23,817 nt of DNA from Caldivirga sp. UBA161 (GTDB lineage: Archaea > Thermoproteota > Thermoprotei > Thermoproteales > Thermocladiaceae). Shown piece after piece: positions 14,993 through 22,142 of the stretch; within the stretch, counting starts at the first letter, position 1, and each line of letters begins with the position of its first letter. The stretch covers positions 1-23,817 of the forward strand of contig NZ_DAXS01000023.1 in the NCBI RefSeq assembly GCF_002506515.1. The letters are read 5' to 3'. A program made the translations under genes and the position numbers. The notes under the pieces were generated by a model, which saw only the letters and a program-made list of their open reading frames with translations, made no database searches and had not been told where the DNA came from.

Positions 14993-15000
14993 GTTTAAAT
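14993..15000 (-). promoter_or_regulatory. TATA box of the YkgJ-like gene
   Basis: ATTTAAAC on the minus strand starts 30 bases before GTG 14970. Confidence 0.55.
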
Positions 15001-15014
15001 AGGGTTTTTTAATC

Positions 15015-15650
15015 CTACTCCCTAGTGTAATGAACAACAACCTCCCTACCGCACTCACATAAGTACCATTTAACAGGCTTAAACTTAGGGGATTGATCAA
15101 TCTTCAATGAGTCACCCTCTATTAAGCTTGTACCCTTACCCATCATGAAGGGGGCTATTGTTAACCTAACTTCATCAATAAGGTTTCTGGCGAAGAATTG
15201 CCAGAAAACAACACCACCACCCTCCACTAGAACCTTCTTAATACCCCTATCAGCGAGCTTACTTAATAATACTTCCACGTCCACCTGTTTATTAAACTCC
15301 ATAACCTCTATCCCAGCCTTCCTGGCAAGCTCTATCTTAGCCCTCGGAGCTCTCTCAGTAACTGCAACCAAGGCCGGTGCAGGTGAGCTTAGGAACTTTG
15401 ACTCTAGGGGGACTCTAAAGGCTCCATCTATAAGTACCCTAAGTATTTGCTTACCTGTCTTAGGAGTGTATGTTCCATCAACATCCATTACAGTCTGAGC
15501 CCCCACTATAGTGGCATCAACCTCATCCCTAGCCTTAAACAGCCTCTCCAAGTCATACCTGCACGTGAACCTATTTCTAATGAAGGGGTTAGCTATTTTT
15601 CCATCCATAGTTATTGACGCTATTGCAATTACGTAGGGTTTCACATTCAT
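15015..15650 (-). CDS. RibD-C/DHFR-like reductase, probable 2,5-diamino-6-ribosylamino-pyrimidinone phosphate reductase
   Basis: Likely reduces the ribosyl chain of the diaminopyrimidinone intermediate to the ribityl form with NAD(P)H, an early step of archaeal riboflavin (and deazaflavin) synthesis. The 211-residue single-domain protein starts with YVIAIASITMDGKIA, then has DATIVGAQTVMDVDGTYTP, an ILRVLIDG strand, and the cofactor-binding loop VLVEGGGVVFWQFF followed by LIDEVRLTIAPFMMGKG. These are the hallmarks of the RibD C-terminal/Rib7 group. No deaminase domain is fused, as usual in archaea. The ATG at 15650 lies inside the 3' end of the dephospho-CoA kinase gene (62-base overlap), so the two are probably co-transcribed; no promoter is visible in front of it. 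A general DHFR-like role cannot be ruled out. Confidence 0.88.
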   Translation of the reverse strand: MNVKPYVIAIASITMDGKIANPFIRNRFTCRYDLERLFKARDEVDATIVGAQTVMDVDGTYTPKTGKQILRVLIDGAFRVPLESKFLSSPAPALVAVTERAPRAKIELARKAGIEVMEFNKQVDVEVLLSKLADRGIKKVLVEGGGVVFWQFFARNLIDEVRLTIAPFMMGKGTSLIEGDSLKIDQSPKFKPVKWYLCECGREVVVHYTRE

Positions 15651-16191
15651 TTCGATCTAGTAGGGTTAACAGCTTAAGCATTAAAATCTTATATTCATTT
15701 ACTACAGGTATTAGTACCAAGTATCCTGTATAAAGCCCATATAATATACCAGTATTACCAGGCGCCTCAAGGACCGCTGGGATGGCTAATAAATCCTCCT
15801 CACCATCAACAATAATGGTTACCCTATTACCAGAAAGCACACTGGCGTATGCATTCCTCATAATGCTGAAGGATTCATAGTTCAACGTACTCCTTTCATT
15901 CCTAACCCTATAAACTACACCATCAATATCGCTATGCTGAATAATCGTACTCCTCCTTGTACTTAAATCAATAACCCTCAAGTCAGGCTTCCTCCAGTAG
16001 GCAGCTACATTAAAGGAAACCACATCACCTACAGTGGCTATTATACTTAAATTAAAGTCATTAAACAATTCCTTAACAATCATTATTGAGTCAGGGGGAT
16101 CCCTAGGTATGGATATTGCGAAGGGCAGCGCCATTAATGCCCTTGCACGTTTACTTCTGAGAACTAACCTAGAGTAATCAGCCTTACTCAT
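15589..16191 (-). CDS. GTP-dependent dephospho-CoA kinase (DUF359 family)
   Basis: Catalyses the last step of archaeal coenzyme A synthesis, phosphorylating dephospho-CoA with GTP. The family marks are all here: RALMALPFAISIP near the N-terminus, IIATVGDVVSFNV, KPDLRVIDLSTRR, and VDGEEDLLAIPAVLEAPGNTGILYG, the conserved 'D-G-E-E-D-L-L-x-l-P' segment with its acidic residues intact. The frame reaches GTG 16218 (209 aa), but the TATA box CTTTATAG at 16220-16227 overlaps or abuts it, so ATG 16191 (200 aa) is the likely start. The C-terminal ~20 residues (after LLTLLDR) are coded by DNA shared with the next gene and are rich in Asn, unlike the family core. It is divergent from the aminotransferase. 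Confidence 0.9.
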   Translation of the reverse strand: MSKADYSRLVLRSKRARALMALPFAISIPRDPPDSIMIVKELFNDFNLSIIATVGDVVSFNVAAYWRKPDLRVIDLSTRRSTIIQHSDIDGVVYRVRNERSTLNYESFSIMRNAYASVLSGNRVTIIVDGEEDLLAIPAVLEAPGNTGILYGLYTGYLVLIPVVNEYKILMLKLLTLLDRNECETLRNCNSVNNYGWKNS

Positions 16192-16219
16192 ATTAACGAT
16201 TCCACGTACCTTAAACACC

Positions 16220-16227
16220 CTATAAAG
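16220..16227 (-). promoter_or_regulatory. TATA box of the dephospho-CoA kinase / reductase operon
   Basis: CTTTATAG on the minus strand, preceded by AAAAG (BRE-like), predicts transcription from about 16197. That excludes GTG 16218 as start. Confidence 0.5.
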
Positions 16228-16307
16228 CTTTTCCCATGCATATCCTTATAATAGTTTAATAAAGCTCACATTGTGATAAGGAAACATTAACTGCAGGTTA
16301 GGAAACA

Positions 16308-16313
16308 CTTATA
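16308..16313 (+). promoter_or_regulatory. TATA box of the aminotransferase gene
   Basis: CTTATA begins 29 bases before ATG 16337, giving a leaderless transcript. Confidence 0.45.
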
Positions 16314-16336
16314 CGTTCAGTAGTGTAAGTATACTT

Positions 16337-17542
16337 ATGAACGTGAAGGATTTACTCTCTGAGAGGACTAACTACATGAAGGCTAGCGACATAAGGGAAC
16401 TCCTTAAATGGGCCACAGCTGATGTAATATCCTTTGGAGGCGGTTTACCGGACTTATCTCAATTACCCCTTAATGAGTACTCTGAGGTGGCTAAGTTTGT
16501 TGTAAGTAATTACGGCTTAAAGGCGCTTCAATACGGTAAAACTGAGGGTGTTGATGAACTTAAGGAGGAGCTAGCTAAGTTCATGGCTAAGCAAGGAATT
16601 AGGACTGACGCTTCATTAATACTACCCACGGTGGGTAGTCAAGAGGCGCTTGAATTAATGGCTAGGGTGTTTATTGATCCAGGTGACGTAATAGTAACTG
16701 AGAAGCCAACCTACCTTGCGGCATTACAAGCCTTCAGGGTTTATAGGGCTAGAGTAATTGGTGTTGACATGGATAATAACGGCTTAATCATTGATAAGCT
16801 TGAGGATACTATCAAGAGGCTTAGAAGTGAGGGAGCTAGGATAAAGTTCATATACACAATACCCATTTGCCAAAACCCTACTGGGGTAATGATGAGCCTT
16901 GATAGGAGGAAGGCATTACTTGAGTTAGCCAGTAAGTATGATTTAATGATTCTCGAGGATAACCCATACAGTTACTTCACCTTTGACCCAGTAGATACAA
17001 CGCCCCTAAAGGCCCTTGATAATGAGGATAGGGTTATATACACATCAACATTCAGTAAGATAATAGCCCCAGGCATTAGGTTAGGTTGGGTTGTGGCTAA
17101 TCAGGAGGTAGTGAATTGGTTATCCATAGCTAAGCAGGCAATGAACCTACATACCCCAACCCTAAGCCAATACATAGCCTATGAATTATTAAGAAGGGGT
17201 ATAGTAGATAGGTACATTTCTAAGATAAAGGAAACCTATAAGGTCAAGAGGGATGCAATGCTCGATGCGTTATCTAAATACATGCCAAGCGGTGTTTCAT
17301 GGACTAGGCCAAGTGGGGGTATGTTCATATGGGTTACTGTCCCTGGCGATGTGAGGACTGAGGATATGCTTAACTTAGCTATAAGGAAGTATAAGGTCGC
17401 CTACGTACCAGGTAAATCCTTCTACCCAGATGAGGATGTACATAATGATATGAGGCTTAACTTCACTTACCCATCAATAGACCAGATATATGATGGAGTT
17501 AGGAGGCTGTCATTAGCCATAGAGGAGTATAGGGGGAGGTGA
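16337..17542 (+). CDS. PLP-dependent class I aminotransferase, LysN (2-aminoadipate aminotransferase)-like
   Basis: Transfers an amino group between an amino acid and a 2-oxo acid. The 401-residue chain has ISFGGGLPDL (31-40), YGKTEGVDEL (66-75), the PLP phosphate loop GSQEAL (100-105), CQNPTGV (178-184), the pyridine-binding Asp 208 in LEDNPYSYF, and the Schiff-base lysine K241 in TSTFSKIIAPGIRLGW. All catalytic positions are present. The GGGLPD start and PTGV/DNPYSYF forms match the LysN/ARO8-like group with broad specificity for 2-aminoadipate, aromatic and branched-chain amino acids, so lysine biosynthesis is one plausible role; no lys genes are near. ATG 16337 fits a leaderless start. 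The 226 bases after the stop hold no gene I can support until the tRNA-Val promoter. Confidence 0.93.
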   Translation: MNVKDLLSERTNYMKASDIRELLKWATADVISFGGGLPDLSQLPLNEYSEVAKFVVSNYGLKALQYGKTEGVDELKEELAKFMAKQGIRTDASLILPTVGSQEALELMARVFIDPGDVIVTEKPTYLAALQAFRVYRARVIGVDMDNNGLIIDKLEDTIKRLRSEGARIKFIYTIPICQNPTGVMMSLDRRKALLELASKYDLMILEDNPYSYFTFDPVDTTPLKALDNEDRVIYTSTFSKIIAPGIRLGWVVANQEVVNWLSIAKQAMNLHTPTLSQYIAYELLRRGIVDRYISKIKETYKVKRDAMLDALSKYMPSGVSWTRPSGGMFIWVTVPGDVRTEDMLNLAIRKYKVAYVPGKSFYPDEDVHNDMRLNFTYPSIDQIYDGVRRLSLAIEEYRGR

Positions 17543-17736
17543 AGCACGTAATTGCTGATTCACATTGAAATACATTATTTTAATCTTATTTACTGAATTT
17601 CACCATTAATTATGATTCATGGTAATGCACAGTTGGCGTATTATCCAATGCCTCAATTCCTTACTATAAACCAGTAATTTAATGAATAATAAGGCTCCAC
17701 AGGGTTCTCTTAACCAGCTTGTATTGCAGTAAAAAA

Positions 17737-17743
17737 TTAAAAG
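17737..17743 (+). promoter_or_regulatory. TATA box of the tRNA-Val gene
   Basis: TTAAAAG lies about 26-32 bases before the tRNA start at 17769. Confidence 0.45.
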
Positions 17744-17768
17744 AACCCTACCCTGAAGGTTTAAGGAA

Positions 17769-17860
17769 GGGCCCGTAGTCTAGCTTGGTTAGGATGCCCG
17801 CCTCACGGGTGCGGTATCTGGGATCGCGGGAGATCCCGGGTTCGAGTCCCGGCGGGCCCA
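17769..17860 (+). tRNA. tRNA-Val (anticodon CAC) with one intron, CCA not encoded
   Basis: Acceptor GGGCCCG (17769-17775) pairs with CGGGCCC (17853-17859), discriminator A17860. The D stem is GUCU/GGAU. The anticodon stem is CCCGC (17797-17801) with GCGGG (17826-17830). The loop reads C-U-CAC-G, anticodon CAC at 17804-17806 after U33. A 17-base intron follows G37 at the canonical 37/38 site (17808-17824). The T arm is CCGGG-TTCGAGT-CCCGG (17836-17852). Mature length is 75 without CCA. The sequence after A17860 is CTC, so CCA must be added after transcription, unlike the tRNA-Thr in this window. Confidence 0.92.
17808..17824 (+). other. Canonical 37/38 intron of tRNA-Val
   Basis: The 17 bases between G37 and C38 must be removed to close a 7-base anticodon loop. 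Confidence 0.8.
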
Positions 17861-17884
17861 CTCATTATGGCGCCCTCAATAATG

Positions 17885-17892
17885 TTTTTAAG
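17885..17892 (+). promoter_or_regulatory. TATA box of the DUF47-PiT operon
   Basis: TTTTTAAG begins 28 bases before GTG 17913. The same T-run could also end the tRNA-Val transcript. Confidence 0.45.
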
Positions 17893-17912
17893 TTACTTAA
17901 CCCCACCTTACT

Positions 17913-18602
17913 GTGCCTCACGGTGTTTTATCAAGGTTACTTAACCCCTTCATTAAGGGTGAGGTGGAGTTATTTAGTGGACTTAGTGAGCATGCTAAGT
18001 TAACCCTTAAGGCACTGGATATTATTGAGGGCGCGTTAAGGAGTGGTGATCTCATTAAGGTTAAGGAAGCTGAGGTTGAGGTTAGTGTACTTGAGAATCA
18101 GGGTGATGAAATCAGTAGGATGCTTTCCCAGGAGGTTTCAACTGGTGCAATAGCCACCCCCATAATGGGTGATGTGGAGATACTCATAGGTAAGGTTGAT
18201 GATGTCTTAGATAGGGTTCACATCCTCTCCAGGGAGGTTAGGAGAGCTATGAGTGTTTGCGTAAGCCCTGAAGTTAAGAGAGTTCTCTCAGAGGATGTTG
18301 TTGAACTCCTAATGGTTGATAGGAGGGGTGTGGAGGAATTCATTAATCTAGCATCCACTATAGCTAATGGTGGCGATTGGAATAAGATTAGGAGCCATGT
18401 TTTAATAATAAGCAAGCTGGAGGATGAGGTTGATGAGGCTAAGGATAGGCTTGTTGATAAGCTTTATGAACTCGCTAAGGAAGTTTCATATATTGAATTC
18501 ATGAGCCTACTACACATAGTGTTCACGCTTGATGACATAATAGACATAACTAAGGATGCAGCATACTTAACCTCCACAATATTAATGAGCCTAGGTGCTT
18601 AA
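17913..18602 (+). CDS. DUF47 / PhoU-like accessory protein of a PiT-type transporter
   Basis: A 229-residue, all-helical, acidic protein of the DUF47 family, whose genes commonly pair with PiT phosphate transporters and are thought to regulate them. Recognisable stretches are GLSEHAKLTLKALDIIEGAL, ENQGDEISRMLSQEV (PhoU-like E-x-x-x-D-x-i), DVEILIGKVDDVLDRVHIL and FTLDDIIDITKDAAYLTS near the C-terminus, where repeated Asp/Glu could bind metal. No membrane span is seen, so it is cytosolic. It begins with GTG 17913, leaderless. The transporter gene follows after only 3 bases, a clear operon. Confidence 0.9.
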   Translation: MPHGVLSRLLNPFIKGEVELFSGLSEHAKLTLKALDIIEGALRSGDLIKVKEAEVEVSVLENQGDEISRMLSQEVSTGAIATPIMGDVEILIGKVDDVLDRVHILSREVRRAMSVCVSPEVKRVLSEDVVELLMVDRRGVEEFINLASTIANGGDWNKIRSHVLIISKLEDEVDEAKDRLVDKLYELAKEVSYIEFMSLLHIVFTLDDIIDITKDAAYLTSTILMSLGA

Positions 18603-18605
18603 TTA

Positions 18606-19499
18606 ATGATAATTGAGGCTGCCTTAGCCCTAATACTTGCGTTAACCTTCCTAGTCTCATCAAATAACCTATCACTGGTGGCGGGAATGGCAGTGGGCAG
18701 TAGGTTACTTAGGCCTGGGGTAGCTATGATGATTGCCTTAACCGGATACATAGTGGGTCTATTAGTGCAGGGAAGTGAAATGAAGGGTTATGAGGTAACA
18801 CCAAAGGGCCTACTAATACTCTCCCTCATTGGAGTCCTAGTGTTCATTATTGGTGAAGCTGCTAAAATACCAATGTCAATAACTAATTCCCTCTACATGT
18901 CATGGTCAGCGTTAGCGCTTTATAATAGTGGGTCACTGCCTATTAACTTCCCCATAGTCCTATCATCATGGTTCATAATACCCATATTACTAGCCCTGGC
19001 GGCTTACCTACTGTACCCATCATTAGTTAGGTTAACTACTTCATCGAATCCCATTAGGAGGCTCTCCCTATATAGGTTAATCATGATTCTAACAGTATTC
19101 CTAGTGGGCTTCTCCTTCGGTGCCAATAACCTTGGCCTAGTGTGGAGTATGCTTGGCTTCAGTAGAATAGGCTTAGTTGGGGTTATTTTCGCGTCAACCC
19201 TAGGTGTAGTTATAACTGGTAGGAGGACCCTTGGCCAATTCAGTAGAGGCATGTTTACACCACCCCCCGTTTCAAGTAGTGTGACTCAGTTACTATCCTT
19301 CACCGCCCTGGAGTTAAGTACAGTATTCGCAATACCAATCTCCCTAACATTATGCACTGTTGGATCACTCTTAGGCATATCAATGGCTAGGGGTATGAGG
19401 ATGATTAATACCCAGTACCTTAGGCTAATCCTAATAGGCTACGCATCAACAATGATAATAACCTTCACTGGTGCGCTGCTTGCAGTTAAGTTAATTTAA
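18606..19499 (+). CDS. PiT-family (inorganic phosphate/sulfate) permease homologue, Asp-less signature
   Basis: A 297-residue membrane protein with about 8-9 spans and the inverted-repeat design of PiT transporters. Repeat 1 has SSNNLSLVAGMAVGSRLL (18-35) and AAKIPMSITNSLY (about 85-97). Repeat 2 has SFGANNLGLVWSML (170-183) and FAIPISLTLCTVGSLLGISMA. PiT proteins normally carry G-A-N-D or F-N-D in both repeats, and these Asp residues are needed for phosphate transport in studied members; here both are Asn (N21 and N175). It is also much shorter than usual (~330-500 aa). The tight link to DUF47 keeps the PiT-like assignment; the substrate and coupling ion may differ. Its ATG is 3 bases after the DUF47 stop, with GGTG as a weak Shine-Dalgarno. 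It overlaps the convergent PGI/PMI gene by 9 bases. Confidence 0.82.
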   Translation: MIIEAALALILALTFLVSSNNLSLVAGMAVGSRLLRPGVAMMIALTGYIVGLLVQGSEMKGYEVTPKGLLILSLIGVLVFIIGEAAKIPMSITNSLYMSWSALALYNSGSLPINFPIVLSSWFIIPILLALAAYLLYPSLVRLTTSSNPIRRLSLYRLIMILTVFLVGFSFGANNLGLVWSMLGFSRIGLVGVIFASTLGVVITGRRTLGQFSRGMFTPPPVSSSVTQLLSFTALELSTVFAIPISLTLCTVGSLLGISMARGMRMINTQYLRLILIGYASTMIITFTGALLAVKLI

Positions 19500-20474
19500 T
19501 GGGCAGTTAATGCCCCTTATCTTCTCCTTAAGAGTATTTATTGGGTCAGTCCTAACAGGATCAATACCATACAATTCAGCCAACTTAATGCTAACTAGGC
19601 CGAGTAACATTGAACCGTAAACCTCCTGGCTAAGCCTACTTGAACCCTTTAATTCAACAACCTCAACATCACTTGAGTAATTCTTAACAACCTCCTCCAC
19701 AGCCCTCATTAAGTAGTCATGAACATCATCAGTCCTCCCCCTTATTATAATGTATTTAACAGGGTGCTTAAGCATTACTGCAACTATATCATTGTGATCA
19801 GCCTCAGGTACTATGGCAACCACCGCAGGTGTCTTGGCGTTTTCATTAAGGTCATTCTTAAACCTATACGCTACTGCCTGTAGCCCAATGGGTGCGAAGA
19901 TCATGGGTACATGATCCTTCATGAAGTATGCTAGCCTACCTGGTGATTCACTCCTTAACGCATCATCCTGAAGGCTAATGCTCTCATTGATGTCAGGTAT
20001 GCTTAAGTAGTGGCTCAATACCCCAAGCACGGCGTATAGGAGGTTAGGTAACCCAAACCTGGGGGCAATGGCTTTAGGAACCTTAACCACCGGCGCACCC
20101 CTGCCCTCAAGCTCTGAGGCTAACCTACCACCAGTAGTAACACCTACCACAGGTATCCCCCTCCTTAATGCATCCAATGCACTACATATTGTTTCAAAGG
20201 TTTCACCGGAGTAGCTTACAGCCACTACTAATGACCTTGAATCAACCCACTTAGGTATGCTAAAGTCCTTGTGGACAATAATATTACTACCCAATAGGGA
20301 ATCCCTCACTATATCACCAACTATGCCTGATCCACCCATTCCAGTGATCACCACGCTACTTGGTTCAAAGTCATATTTAATGGATCCAACCTTAACGGAT
20401 CTTATGTTCAATTCCTTACCCAGTTTAAAGGACTCCAGCGATAACTTAGGCCATTCCTCATAGCCGTACGGCAT
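19491..20474 (-). CDS. Bifunctional phosphoglucose/phosphomannose isomerase
   Basis: Interconverts glucose-6-phosphate, fructose-6-phosphate and mannose-6-phosphate, serving gluconeogenesis/glycolysis and mannose supply for glycans. The 327-residue chain has two SIS sugar-phosphate domains: GMGGSG (45-50) and the phosphate loop SYSGET (87-92), then KNDLNENAKTPA with the probable base E211 and PEADHND with H227. Their spacing equals that of the catalytic Glu/His pair described for the Pyrobaculum enzyme (E203/H219), which fits the same active site. TATA-like ATTTAAAC at 20495-20502 fits leaderless ATG 20474. Its stop falls within the last codons of the convergent PiT-like gene. Confidence 0.94.
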   Translation of the reverse strand: MPYGYEEWPKLSLESFKLGKELNIRSVKVGSIKYDFEPSSVVITGMGGSGIVGDIVRDSLLGSNIIVHKDFSIPKWVDSRSLVVAVSYSGETFETICSALDALRRGIPVVGVTTGGRLASELEGRGAPVVKVPKAIAPRFGLPNLLYAVLGVLSHYLSIPDINESISLQDDALRSESPGRLAYFMKDHVPMIFAPIGLQAVAYRFKNDLNENAKTPAVVAIVPEADHNDIVAVMLKHPVKYIIIRGRTDDVHDYLMRAVEEVVKNYSSDVEVVELKGSSRLSQEVYGSMLLGLVSIKLAELYGIDPVRTDPINTLKEKIRGINCPLN

Positions 20475-20494
20475 GATAAACCCCTAGTTACTTG

Positions 20495-20502
20495 GTTTAA
20501 AT
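20495..20502 (-). promoter_or_regulatory. TATA box of the PGI/PMI gene
   Basis: ATTTAAAC on the minus strand starts 28 bases before ATG 20474. Confidence 0.5.
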
Positions 20503-20566
20503 GCTTTAAGTTAAAATCGCATCATTATAAGTTAATCATAATTACACTTATAGCAATGCCCTAAGG

Positions 20567-22042
20567 TTACTCTTGATTTAATGAAGCAACCACCTGGGAT
20601 TCACCTCTCCAAGTTATGACTTCTACCGAGAGGTACGCCAGTATTCCTATCATTACTACGGTTAGAGCTGAGATTATTGCACCAACCTGGAAGGCGTACA
20701 ATGATGGTACTGTAACTAAGAGCGGTACATGGCTTCCCGGCAGCATACCCATAAGCACCAGTGATGTGAAGGTTGACTCAAGTGAGCCAGCCACTGCTGG
20801 GCCAAGGGTACCACCCAAGTTCCTGAATACTGAATTCATTGCTGTTGAAACCCCCATTACCTGTGGTTCCACTGAGAACACTAGAATATTAATAAGTGAA
20901 ACATTCATTGCAGCCACCCCAGCCATGGCTAATGTTGTTGATGTTATCAATGCCCATAAACCCAGGGGGGCAACAGCAGCAGTTATTAGGCTGAATAATG
21001 CCGATATAGTTGCCCCAGCCATAAGCATTCTCCTAGCCCCTATCCTAGTTATTAATATGCCTGCAACTGGAGCCACTATTAACTGCGCCACAGCCATGGG
21101 GATTGCGTATAGGCCAGTATCGAATATTGATAGGCCAAAGCCAACAGGCTTAGGCTCCTCAAGAAGTATTATTAGGCTTTGTTCAAATAGGAAGAGGCCA
21201 AAGCCAGCCACCATTGCGGCTAAGTTAGCTATTAAAACATTCCTCCTAGCTAACAATGATAAGTTAATTAATGGTTGATCCACCCCCCTCTCTATGGTTA
21301 TGAAGATTCCTATGAAGAGAAGAGCCAATAGGAAGCTTATTATAGTGTCTGGGTTAGTCCAACCCCATATGGGTGCCTCAGTTAATCCGTAAACCACTAG
21401 GCCTAAGCCGATCCCAAGGATTACCGCCCCAATTAAATCAACCTTAGCGCTAGGGTTCCTATACCTTGACTCCCTTATCCTAGTTACTATTAGGTACGCC
21501 ACCAGTAGTACGAAGGGTATGGCTGTGTGGTATGTTGTCCTCCAGCCAAAGTACTGGCTTATGTATGCACCAAGGGGTAATGCCACTGCTGCACCAATAC
21601 CAAAGGCTGCGCTGACTAGGCCCTGGGCCCTTGGTATTAATTCCCTTGGGAATTCCTCCCTAATCAAGCTGAAGGCTAATGCGAACATGGTTACTCCAAT
21701 ACCTTGAATACCCCTGAAGGCTATTAGATATGTGAAGCTGGGCGACACACTGGTTAAGGTGACTGCCACTGCATATATTATGACTACAGCTGAGAGAACC
21801 TTCTTCTTACCGTAAATGTCACCAAGCCTACCCACTATTGGTAATAGAACTGTACCAGAGAGCAAGTATGATGAGAGAACCCAACTAACTTGGCTTGAGG
21901 TTACCCCAAACTCCCTCTCTATCTCGGTTAATGATGGTATTAACATACCCTCTATATACATTACTATTACTGCTAAGGCTGCAAGTATGACCATAGCCCT
22001 GTAGGCGTACCTAAGATCATACTCAGCATTGTTAACTGGCAT
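20567..22042 (-). CDS. DHA2 (EmrB/QacA)-type MFS drug exporter
   Basis: A 491-residue, 14-span proton-driven antiporter that probably exports hydrophobic or cationic compounds. The first spans are ILAALAVIVMYIEGMLIPSL and the loop 2-3 MFS motif GRLGDIYGKKKVL. FRGIQGIGVTMFALA is the usual 'R-x-x-Q-G-x-G' of the drug:H+ antiporters. Motif C of span 5 is degenerate (GAAVALPLGAYI; the canonical Gly-Pro pair is weak), while WR and the later spans are ordinary. Two extra central spans (about 205-255) distinguish the 14-span DHA2 group from 12-span MFS. TATA-like TTTATAAA at 22066-22073 predicts leaderless ATG 22042. The transported compound cannot be told from sequence. Unlike the MFS gene at 6316-7471, this one is intact. 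Confidence 0.9.
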   Translation of the reverse strand: MPVNNAEYDLRYAYRAMVILAALAVIVMYIEGMLIPSLTEIEREFGVTSSQVSWVLSSYLLSGTVLLPIVGRLGDIYGKKKVLSAVVIIYAVAVTLTSVSPSFTYLIAFRGIQGIGVTMFALAFSLIREEFPRELIPRAQGLVSAAFGIGAAVALPLGAYISQYFGWRTTYHTAIPFVLLVAYLIVTRIRESRYRNPSAKVDLIGAVILGIGLGLVVYGLTEAPIWGWTNPDTIISFLLALLFIGIFITIERGVDQPLINLSLLARRNVLIANLAAMVAGFGLFLFEQSLIILLEEPKPVGFGLSIFDTGLYAIPMAVAQLIVAPVAGILITRIGARRMLMAGATISALFSLITAAVAPLGLWALITSTTLAMAGVAAMNVSLINILVFSVEPQVMGVSTAMNSVFRNLGGTLGPAVAGSLESTFTSLVLMGMLPGSHVPLLVTVPSLYAFQVGAIISALTVVMIGILAYLSVEVITWRGESQVVASLNQE

Positions 22043-22065
22043 AATGCAGCGATATCGGTGAAGCC

Positions 22066-22073
22066 TTTATAAA
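22066..22073 (-). promoter_or_regulatory. TATA box of the DHA2 exporter gene
   Basis: TTTATAAA on the minus strand starts 31 bases before ATG 22042. Confidence 0.55.
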
Positions 22074-22100
22074 CCATTCCACTCAATCAGTATTAAAATC

Positions 22101-22108
22101 AATAAATA
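22101..22108 (+). promoter_or_regulatory. TATA box of mptE
   Basis: AATAAATA predicts a start at about 22128-22131, near ATG 22128. That ATG opens a four-codon frame ending at the mptE start; a short leader with GGGTG as Shine-Dalgarno is the plainer reading. Confidence 0.4.
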
Positions 22109-22142
22109 GCCAGGGTTAAGGAACTCAATGGGTGTACTATAA

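Noticed and set aside
17543..17768. Possible gene or non-coding RNA after the aminotransferase
   Set aside because: No open frame with a promoter or a stable fold is visible; only a T-rich stretch (17567-17582) that may end the aminotransferase transcript.
17785..18003. 72-codon plus-strand ORF
   Set aside because: It reads through the tRNA-Val body and the start of the DUF47 gene in another frame.
20616..21278. 220-codon plus-strand ORF
   Set aside because: It is antisense to the intact DHA2 exporter; its composition (Thr/Pro/Ala-rich) mirrors hydrophobic codons on the other strand.
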